DNA of 64,000 bases from Erythrobacter sp. (GTDB lineage Bacteria; Pseudomonadota; Alphaproteobacteria; Sphingomonadales; Sphingomonadaceae): NCBI RefSeq assembly GCF_035194505.1, contig NZ_CP136573.1:744001-808000 (forward strand), read 5' to 3'. This document shows positions 9,246-15,832 of this stretch, piece after piece. A program made the position numbers and the translations under genes. Below the pieces are notes generated by a model, which had not been told where the DNA came from, made no database searches, and saw nothing but the letters and a program-made list of their open reading frames with translations. Within the stretch, counting starts at the first letter, position 1, and the number at the start of each line of letters is the position of its first letter.

Positions 9246-10076
9246 ATGACGAGAAGAAGCGACCCCCGCACCACCCGCCTCCCCGTTCCCGCCGGAGAGC
9301 TGCCCGCCTTCACCCCCGTCCCGCGCCAGTGCAACCGCCACAACGGCTGGACCCCGCAGCGCCAGCGCGACTTCATCGAGGCGCTGGCCGACACCGGCTC
9401 GGTCGACGCCGCGTGCAAGGCCGTCAACATGAGCACCGTCGGCGCCTATCACCTGCGCCGCCAGTCCGGAGGTGCGAGCTTCCGCGCCGCATGGGAACGC
9501 GCGCTCCAGCTCGGCGTGAGCCGGGTCGAGGACGTGGTGATGGACCGCGCCCTCAACGGCGTGGAGGAACCGCTCTACTCCTACGGCAAGCTCATCGGCA
9601 CCCGCCGCCGCTATAATGACCGACTGCTGATGTTCATCTTGCGCAACCGCGCGCCCGATCGCTTTGCCGACGGCCGGCCCAAGGCGCTCAACGCGATCGA
9701 CCTGATGGAGCTGGAACGCCACAAGAAGCAGTGGCGCAAGGAATGGGAGGCCGAACACAAGCCCGTCAGCACCGCCGAGGTGCGCGCCAGCATCGACCGC
9801 AAGATCGAGGAGGTGCGCCGCCGCGTCGAAGCCGAGGAGGCGGCGATGTGGGCAAGGTTGTCAGAGGAGACGCGCGCGGCTTGGGCGGCGTTTGTTGCGT
9901 TGCGCGAGCGGGATCTGGTGGCGGCTGCGGCGGATGAGGATGAGCGGGGGTTGGTGGGGCGCGGGGTGCTGGCGGAATGTTCGTACTGGCCGAGGGGCAA
10001 GACATGGCAACCGCCCGAGCCCCCGCCTGCGCGGACGGAGTGGACGCTTACTGATCCGGATTTCGGGAAGCCCTGA
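9246..10076 (+). CDS. Uncharacterised protein with N-terminal helix-turn-helix-like region
   Basis: This is a 276-residue cytoplasmic protein, divergent from bamD with a 107-base gap. Residues about 35-75 (TPQRQRDFIEALADTGSVDA, then ACKAVNMSTVGAYHLRRQSG) resemble the helix-turn-helix of terminase-small-subunit or resolvase-like proteins. Residues about 140-215 are a charged, Glu/Arg/Lys-rich helical stretch that could form a coiled coil. I do not recognise a named family. From about 9850 the base composition shifts toward runs of G (gcggctgcggcggatgagg), unlike the first half. A role in DNA binding is inference only. Confidence 0.6.
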   Translation: MTRRSDPRTTRLPVPAGELPAFTPVPRQCNRHNGWTPQRQRDFIEALADTGSVDAACKAVNMSTVGAYHLRRQSGGASFRAAWERALQLGVSRVEDVVMDRALNGVEEPLYSYGKLIGTRRRYNDRLLMFILRNRAPDRFADGRPKALNAIDLMELERHKKQWRKEWEAEHKPVSTAEVRASIDRKIEEVRRRVEAEEAAMWARLSEETRAAWAAFVALRERDLVAAAADEDERGLVGRGVLAECSYWPRGKTWQPPEPPPARTEWTLTDPDFGKP

Positions 10077-10133
10077 GGGAGTGAAGATCCTCCCCTTCAG
10101 GGGGAGTCGAAGACGGACCGCTTGCGGGTCAGC

Positions 10134-10172
10134 GGGACCATCCCGGACTTGATCCGGGATGGTGGAGGGGCG
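10134..10172 (+). repeat. 39-bp palindromic repeat, copy 1
   Basis: The core is a perfect hairpin: ACCATCCCGGA (10137-10147), a 5-base loop and TCCGGGATGGT (10153-10163). The whole 39-base unit recurs exactly, in inverted orientation, at 11252-11290. The bases before it (GATCCTCCCC...GGGGAG, 10087-10106) also have a counterpart beside copy 2. It lies between the two convergent genes ending at 10076 and 10188 and may also act as a terminator. Confidence 0.85.
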
Positions 10173-10187
10173 GGTTGCGGGTAGCCT

Positions 10188-11057
10188 CTAAGCGGCGAAC
10201 GCGTGAAATTCCCGATGCCAGTTCAAAAACTGCGGGTGGGGATGGTCCGCTTCTCTCGGGGGCGGGATCAGTTTTCCCGTCGGATTGATGATGGCCTCAA
10301 CCCCACTGCGGTCATTGACCTTTCGGTGAATGATGATCTCGTGATTGTCGGCTACACCAATCAACCCTCGATCGAACATCCAGTGGGCAGTGCCAGACAG
10401 TGCAAGTCCGTTGCGGATCGAGTCCGGCCCGCCATGCTCGACTGGCTTTATGTGGGCCGCCTCAGCCTCCAACCGCCCTCCCCCATTGACGAGACGCCAA
10501 CCGGTGACAGCGCAGCGTCCGTCATAGGCATGGAGCACTGCACGGCGAAATGCCCGGTCGCGGAAGGGGCGATTAAGAAGCGATTGAACGAGAGGGCGCT
10601 CGACTTCGAAGGGGGTGCGTTCCTCGCGGACAACGTTCAACGGTTCCGGGTCGCCAACACGAGGAAGAACATCCTCTTTTGGCAATCCAAGAGCAACAAT
10701 GCGTGCGAAGTCCGAAGGTGACAGCGGGCGAACTGCGGCTTGTGCATTTGCCAAATCGCGCTCGACCGGTAGCCCGTCCACAATGTGTGGAACCGTCGGT
10801 TCAAAGGGCAAATAACTGCCCGGCTCGATCAACGCACGATACCGATCCGAAATCGCAGGATCAGGTATAATTCGTTGAACCTTTGCCACCGCAAAGAAGC
10901 CTTTCGACTGCGGGAGCTTGACTGGCTCACGATAAACAATCCAGTCACCAACCATCTGCTTGGCGCGACTGAGATATGCCTTCGGAAACTGATAATGCAC
11001 TTCTGGGATATCGTCGTAGATCGACCCATCTTTGTGCATGAAAACGCCAAACGCCAT
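10188..11057 (-). CDS. HNH endonuclease with N-terminal EVE/PUA-like domain (probable modification-dependent nuclease)
   Basis: The N-terminal region (about residues 1-95) reads MAFGVFMHKDGSIYDD, YQFPKAYL, VGDWIVYREP, GFFAVAKVQRIIPDP and SYLPFEPTVP. This order is typical of EVE/PUA-like modules that flip and read modified bases. The C-terminal region has an HNH nuclease core: YDGRCAVTGW, EAAHIKPVEHGG, SIRNGLALSGTAHWMFDRG. EVE-HNH proteins such as VcaM4I cut DNA with modified cytosine, so this may be a stand-alone type IV-like restriction enzyme. The start is uncertain: the frame opens at a TTG at 11114 with AGGAGGGGG just before it, and ATGs lie at 11081, 11063 and 11057. I chose 11057 because the family usually starts at this motif. 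No methyltransferase is adjacent. Confidence 0.75.
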   Translation of the reverse strand: MAFGVFMHKDGSIYDDIPEVHYQFPKAYLSRAKQMVGDWIVYREPVKLPQSKGFFAVAKVQRIIPDPAISDRYRALIEPGSYLPFEPTVPHIVDGLPVERDLANAQAAVRPLSPSDFARIVALGLPKEDVLPRVGDPEPLNVVREERTPFEVERPLVQSLLNRPFRDRAFRRAVLHAYDGRCAVTGWRLVNGGGRLEAEAAHIKPVEHGGPDSIRNGLALSGTAHWMFDRGLIGVADNHEIIIHRKVNDRSGVEAIINPTGKLIPPPREADHPHPQFLNWHREFHAFAA

Positions 11058-11115
11058 TGGCATTTGATCTTGCGGTAACATGTTGAAGTCAAGCAGAAGC
11101 TGAAGTGTTCTCAAT

Positions 11116-11209
11116 CCCCCTCCTGCTTGCGGGAGGGGTTAGGGGTGGGAACGAGCGAAGCGAGCACTTTTAGGGGCCCACCCCCAGCCCCTCCCGCGAG
11201 CGGGAGGGG
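11116..11209. repeat. Large imperfect inverted repeat (cruciform-like)
   Basis: The arm at 11116-11149 (tcctgcttgcgggaggggtt then aggggtggg) is matched in reverse by 11178-11209 (cccacccccagccc then ctcccgcgagcgggagggg), with about 28 bases between. Each arm also contains its own small hairpin (CTCCCGCGAGCGGGAG). It lies directly before the HNH gene in the 477-base non-coding gap 11115-11591. Confidence 0.7.
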
Positions 11210-11251
11210 AGAAGAACAGCCACCTAGCGACTTGGACGGCGAACCCTTGCG

Positions 11252-11290
11252 CGCCCCTCCACCATCCCGGATCAAGTCCGGGATGGTCCC
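11252..11290 (-). repeat. 39-bp palindromic repeat, copy 2
   Basis: This is the exact reverse complement of 10134-10172, with hairpin arms at 11261-11271 and 11277-11287. With copy 1 it brackets the HNH nuclease gene in inverted orientation. The adjacent CTCCCCGTTTCGGGGAG (11292-11308) is another short hairpin, also paralleled near copy 1. Confidence 0.85.
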
Positions 11291-11335
11291 CCTCCCCGTT
11301 TCGGGGAGGATCATGCCCAGACCTTCCCCCAAGAA

Positions 11336-11360
11336 CCGTTCGTCCTGAGCTTGTCGAAGG
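11336..11360 (-). repeat. Dispersed REP-like motif (CCTTCGACAAGCTCAGGACG)
   Basis: Read on the minus strand this is CCTTCGACAAGCTCAGGACG followed by AACGG. From memory this motif is widely dispersed between genes in sphingomonad and other proteobacterial genomes. The remainder of the gap holds further hairpins: CCGCGGCAAAGCCGCGG at about 11470, a CGGGT...ACCCG stem around 11500-11520 and CGATTGCTGCGCAATCG at about 11556. I see no gene between 11115 and 11591. Confidence 0.6.
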
Positions 11361-11591
11361 ACTGTATTGTCTTTGGTTGCGTGTGAAGGCTGAAAGAAAG
11401 AACGGGGCTTCGGAAGCGAAACTGTCGCACAGCGACACCGGCTCAGCCCGAAAGTCAAAGGAAGGTTAGCCGCGGCAAAGCCGCGGCCTGCGTCAGACGG
11501 GTTCTGCTTCGCAGACCCGCTGGCCGGAGTTGCAGCCTCTCGCTCCTAGCTTGCCGATTGCTGCGCAATCGCCTGCGCTAGTCGCGGGGCT

Positions 11592-13409
11592 TCACTCTTC
11601 CCCCATCCGCAGCGCAGCGATGAAAGCTTCCTGCGGGATCGACACATTGCCATACTCTCTCATCCGCGCCTTCCCCTTCTTCTGCTTCTCCAGCAGCTTC
11701 TTCTTGCGCGAGATATCACCGCCATAGCACTTGGCGGTCACGTCCTTGCGCAGGGCGGCGATGGTTTCGCGGGCGATCACCTTGCCGCCGATTGCGGCCT
11801 GGATCGGGATCTTGAACAGGTGGCGCGGGATCAGGTCCTTGAGGCGCTCGCACATGCCGCGCCCGCGCTCTTCGGCGACGCTCCGGTGGACGATCAGGCT
11901 GAGCGCGTCGACCGGCTCGTTGTTCACGAGGATGTTCATCTTCACGAGGTCGCCCTCGCGGCTGCCGATCTGTTCGTAGTCGAAGCTGGCATAGCCGCGG
12001 CTGATTGACTTCAGGCGGTCGTAGAAATCGAACACCACTTCATTGAGCGGCAGTTCATAGGTCACCTGCGCGCGGCCGCCCACATAGGTGAGCTCGGTCT
12101 GGATGCCGCGGCGGTCCTGACACAGCTTGAGGATGCTGCCGAGGTACTCGTCCGGCGTATAGATCACCGCCTTGATCCACGGCTCCTCGATCACCTCGAT
12201 CCGGTTGGTATCCGGCCAGTCGGCGGGGTTGTGGATGTCGATCACCTTGGCGTCCTCGGTCTTGGAATGGCCGAGATTAATGCGGTACACCACCGAGGGC
12301 GCGGTGGTGATGAGATCGAGGTCGTATTCGCGGCTCAGGCGCTCCTGAATGATTTCCAGATGGAGCAGCCCGAGGAACCCGCAGCGGAAGCCGAAGCCCA
12401 GCGCGGCGCTGCTCTCCATCTCGTAGGAGAAGGAGGCATCGTTGAGGCGCAGCTTGCCGATGGACTCGCGCAGCTTTTCAAAGTCGGCAGCATCGACGGG
12501 GAAGAGCCCGCAGAACACCACCGGCTGGACTTCCTTGTAGCCCGGCAGGGCTTCGGTCGCCCCGTTCTTGACCGTGGTGATGGTGTCGCCGACGCGGGCC
12601 TGCTCCACCTCCTTGATCTGGGCGGTGATGAAGCCGATTTCGCCCGGGCCGAGTTCGGCAAGGTCGGTGCGCTTGGGGGTGAAGCAGCCGACGCGGTCGA
12701 CAAGGTGCTGGGTGCCGCCCTGCATGAACTTGATGTTGAGGCCCTTGGTGAGCTTCCCGTCGATCACGCGCACAAGGATGACGACGCCGAGATAGGGGTC
12801 GTACCAGGAGTCCACGAGGCTGGCGGTGAGCGGCGCGTCGATCTTGCCCTTGGGCGCGGGGATGCGGGTGACGACGGCTTCGAGCACTTCGGCGATGCCG
12901 ATCCCCGACTTGGCGGAGGCAAGGACGGCGTCCGATGCGTCGAGGCCGATGATTTCCTCGATCTCGTGGCGGACTTTTTCCGGTTCTGCGGCGGGCAGGT
13001 CGATCTTGTTGATGACGGGGACGATCTCGTGATCGTGCTCGATCGACTGGTAGACGTTGGCGAGGGTCTGGGCTTCGACGCCCTGTGCAGCGTCGACCAC
13101 GAGCAGCGCGCCCTCGCAGGCGGCTAGGCTGCGCGAGACCTCATAGGCGAAGTCGACGTGGCCGGGGGTGTCCATCAGGTTGAGCTGATAGGTCTCGCCG
13201 TCCTTGGCGGTGTAGGTGAGGCGGACGGTCTGCGCCTTGATGGTGATGCCGCGCTCTTTCTCGATGTCCATGTTATCAAGGACTTGCGCGGACATCTCGC
13301 GCTCGGTGAGGCCGCCGGTAAACTGGATGAGCCGGTCAGCCAGCGTCGACTTGCCATGGTCGATATGCGCGATGATCGAGAAATTGCGGATCTTGGAAAG
13401 GTCAGTCAT
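11592..13409 (-). CDS. lepA: Elongation factor 4 (LepA), back-translocating GTPase
   Basis: LepA is a membrane-associated translational GTPase that acts on ribosomes stalled in elongation. The 605-residue protein starts MTDLSKIRNFSIIAHIDHGK, with the P-loop AHIDHGKST. It has the switch region KERGITIKAQ, DTPGHVDF, and NKIDLP as the guanine-specificity motif. The LepA-specific C-terminal domain is rich in basic residues (DVTAKCYGGDISRKKKLLEK). Length and motifs are intact. The start is the ATG at 13409. No signal peptidase gene lepB follows it here. Confidence 0.97.
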   Translation of the reverse strand: MTDLSKIRNFSIIAHIDHGKSTLADRLIQFTGGLTEREMSAQVLDNMDIEKERGITIKAQTVRLTYTAKDGETYQLNLMDTPGHVDFAYEVSRSLAACEGALLVVDAAQGVEAQTLANVYQSIEHDHEIVPVINKIDLPAAEPEKVRHEIEEIIGLDASDAVLASAKSGIGIAEVLEAVVTRIPAPKGKIDAPLTASLVDSWYDPYLGVVILVRVIDGKLTKGLNIKFMQGGTQHLVDRVGCFTPKRTDLAELGPGEIGFITAQIKEVEQARVGDTITTVKNGATEALPGYKEVQPVVFCGLFPVDAADFEKLRESIGKLRLNDASFSYEMESSAALGFGFRCGFLGLLHLEIIQERLSREYDLDLITTAPSVVYRINLGHSKTEDAKVIDIHNPADWPDTNRIEVIEEPWIKAVIYTPDEYLGSILKLCQDRRGIQTELTYVGGRAQVTYELPLNEVVFDFYDRLKSISRGYASFDYEQIGSREGDLVKMNILVNNEPVDALSLIVHRSVAEERGRGMCERLKDLIPRHLFKIPIQAAIGGKVIARETIAALRKDVTAKCYGGDISRKKKLLEKQKKGKARMREYGNVSIPQEAFIAALRMGEE

Positions 13410-13468
13410 TGCGCCAGCGACTTAGCGTTGCACTGCGGCAAAGTCATTCGAGAAAAACGCAACAGCCC

Positions 13469-15718
13469 TCAGTCCCCCCGCCCCCCCGGAGCGTAGCCGA
13501 ATTTGGGGGCGCCGCCTTGATCGATCAGGCCGCCGACCATGCCCTGATAACTGCCCGGAGCAAGTGCGGCGAGCGGAGTGCCTGCGGAGGCTAGCGCATA
13601 GGGGGAGACGCGGTTGCGCGTGCACAATCCGCCCGAGCCGTCATCGACCAGCGATTGTTCGAATTCGAGCCCCTGGGTGTCTCCGCTTGATCGCGTCACA
13701 GTCGCAACCGCCAACTGTCCTCCGCCGAGATCGACCACGAACTGCGTGCCCTTGGGTACATTCGCCAGCCCCTGGATCAGCGCGCCTGTGCGCGACAGAT
13801 TGCGCAGCGTCACCTCGTAGGCATAGTCATCGTGGAAAATCTCGATCTTGCGGAACACCGTGCGTCGGCGGGCGCGGCGGGTGCGTTCGGCGCCCGGATC
13901 AATCTTCCACGAACCGTCGGCGATTTCCTGCTCCAGCACATCCTGATCGACCGGCTCGCTGAAAATCGGCCCCTGCAGATAGCGCACGCCGCAATCGCTC
14001 AATACGGCGAGAAGCGGCGCGCTTTCGATGCCGTTCGCGATGGTGTCCATTTGCAGTGCGCCGGCCAGTGCCACGATCGCGCGCACCAGTCCCAGCTCGC
14101 GGCTGTCGTGACGCTCAGCCTCGGCGACCAGCTTCTGATCGATCTTGATCGAATCGAACGGGGCACGCCGCAGATAGGCCAGCGAGGAATAGCCTGAGCC
14201 AAACTCGTCGAGCGTCATGCGCACTCCGAGCTTGAACAGGTTCGCGAGTGTGCGGTCGACAATGCTGGTCTCGCCGAAGAACACCGCCTCGCTGATCTCC
14301 AGCTCGAGCCGGCCGGGCGTCAGCCCGGCTTCGGTCAGCGCGCCCTCGATCTCGCCGACGAAGTTCTCGGAAAGGAACAGCGGCACTGGCACGTTGACCG
14401 CAATCCGCACGCTGTCCGGCCACAGCACCGCGCGCCGACAGGCCTCGCGGATCGCCCACATGCCGACATCGCCGATCAGACTCGATCCCTCGACGATCTG
14501 AGCGAATTCCTCCTCGTCGATGATCCCGCGCTCGGAATGGTTCCAGCACACATGGGCTTCCACGGCCTGAACAGTTTGGGCCGCAGCATCGACAATCGGC
14601 TCGTAACGCAGGAACAGCTGCTCCTCGCGCAGCGCCTCGCCGAGGTGCTGTTCGAGGCGGCGGCGGAAGATCGTCTCGTTCTCCAGTTCGCCCGAGAAAA
14701 AGCGATACTGCCCGCGTCCGCCGTTCTTGGCGGCATAAAGCGCAAGGTCCGCGGCGCGCACGATTTCCTCGCAGGTCACTCCGTCATGAGGCGCAATCGC
14801 GATCCCCACCGAGGCACCGATCACGCAGCGCCCGTCATCGAGGCTGTAGGGCTGGCGCAGCATCGCGATGATCTTGGCTGCCAGTTCGCCCAGCACGCCG
14901 CGATCATCCACATCCGGGATCATCACCTGAAATTCGTCGCCGCCCAGACGCCCGATCTCGCATTCACGATCGATCGCGCGGGTCAGCCGCTCAGCAACCT
15001 GCTTGAGCAATTCGTCCCCCGCCGCATGGCCGAGCGTATCGTTGACATGCTTGAAACGGTCGAGATCGAGCATCATCACCGCGCAATTGCGCTTGGCGGC
15101 GCGGAAGGCAGTCAGGGTGCTGTCGATCTGGTGCGCCATGCGGTGGCGGTTGGACAGACCGGTGAGCGAATCGTAGCGCGCCAACCGCGCTGTTTCCTCC
15201 TCGCGGTGGAATTCCTCGCTGATGTCGGCGCCGGTGCCACGGAAGCCGGCAAAGCGCCCGCCCGTGCCGAACACCGGCTGGCCTGCCAGCCGCAGCACGG
15301 CACCGTCGGGACGCCGCGTGGCGCGAACCGCCATTCCGGTAAACGCCTTGTGTGCGCCCAGCATCAGCGAGAGCGACTTGGCCCGTCCCTCGCGCTCGGC
15401 GGCGGTGAAGATGGTGGTCATCGGCTGACCCAGAAGATCGGCCAGCGGCACGTCAAGCCGCTCGGCGATCGCGGAGGAGATGTAGGTCAGCCGCCCCTCG
15501 GCATCGCTGGCCCAGAACCAGCCAAGGCCCGATTTTTCCAGCTCGTCCAGCATCGCCAGCCGTTCGCCATCGGACAGTGCCGATGCGGCGCCTCCGCGCA
15601 AGGAGCGCAATGCGGACGGCCCGCGCGATGACAAGAGACCCTTGAGGGACACCTTGGACACTACCTCCAATCCCAGTGGCTCTCCGGCAGACCCCGAGGG
15701 ATTCGGCCGGTGCATCAC
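13469..15718 (-). CDS. PAS-GGDEF-EAL-PilZ protein with degenerate EAL domain
   Basis: A soluble c-di-GMP protein of 749 residues. Order: PAS (about 55-165, GLGWFWASDAEGRLTYISS), GGDEF (about 180-340, intact motif RLGGDEFQV), EAL (about 360-610) and PilZ (about 640-715, RNLSRTGALIQG with the N-x-S-x-x-G motif). The EAL domain departs from consensus: EAH instead of EAL, LDEFGSGYSS instead of LDDFGTGYSS, and ANGIES instead of AEGVET. The last change loses the Glu that acts as general base in RocR. The domain is therefore probably not an active phosphodiesterase, while the GGDEF could still make c-di-GMP. It starts GTG-ATG at 15718. It lies 115 bases after its paralogue. Confidence 0.88.
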   Translation of the reverse strand: MMHRPNPSGSAGEPLGLEVVSKVSLKGLLSSRGPSALRSLRGGAASALSDGERLAMLDELEKSGLGWFWASDAEGRLTYISSAIAERLDVPLADLLGQPMTTIFTAAEREGRAKSLSLMLGAHKAFTGMAVRATRRPDGAVLRLAGQPVFGTGGRFAGFRGTGADISEEFHREEETARLARYDSLTGLSNRHRMAHQIDSTLTAFRAAKRNCAVMMLDLDRFKHVNDTLGHAAGDELLKQVAERLTRAIDRECEIGRLGGDEFQVMIPDVDDRGVLGELAAKIIAMLRQPYSLDDGRCVIGASVGIAIAPHDGVTCEEIVRAADLALYAAKNGGRGQYRFFSGELENETIFRRRLEQHLGEALREEQLFLRYEPIVDAAAQTVQAVEAHVCWNHSERGIIDEEEFAQIVEGSSLIGDVGMWAIREACRRAVLWPDSVRIAVNVPVPLFLSENFVGEIEGALTEAGLTPGRLELEISEAVFFGETSIVDRTLANLFKLGVRMTLDEFGSGYSSLAYLRRAPFDSIKIDQKLVAEAERHDSRELGLVRAIVALAGALQMDTIANGIESAPLLAVLSDCGVRYLQGPIFSEPVDQDVLEQEIADGSWKIDPGAERTRRARRRTVFRKIEIFHDDYAYEVTLRNLSRTGALIQGLANVPKGTQFVVDLGGGQLAVATVTRSSGDTQGLEFEQSLVDDGSGGLCTRNRVSPYALASAGTPLAALAPGSYQGMVGGLIDQGGAPKFGYAPGGRGD

Positions 15719-15752
15719 CCCCGAGTAAAGCTGGATGGTTATTTTTTGGCTA

Positions 15753-15788
15753 AGCCCGGCCCCAAAGAAACAAGGCTTACGCCGGGCT
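15753..15788. repeat. Inverted repeat between the two c-di-GMP genes
   Basis: AGCCCGGC at about 15753 is matched by GCCGGGCT at about 15781 with a 20-base loop. On the minus strand it is followed by an A-run rather than a T-run, so it is not a standard intrinsic terminator. It lies in the 114-base gap between the paralogous genes. Confidence 0.4.
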
Positions 15789-15832
15789 AACCATCTTTGT
15801 CCTGACGCCAGATGCGGGGAATGGCCGGATGA

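Noticed and set aside
9246..11290. Prophage or genomic island
   Set aside because: No integrase, capsid, tail or attachment-site repeats; flanking genes are housekeeping and only one HTH-like and one nuclease gene are present.
15719..15832. Possible c-di-GMP riboswitch between the two GGDEF-EAL genes
   Set aside because: Only one simple inverted repeat with a 20-base loop is visible; I could not find the conserved GEMM core.
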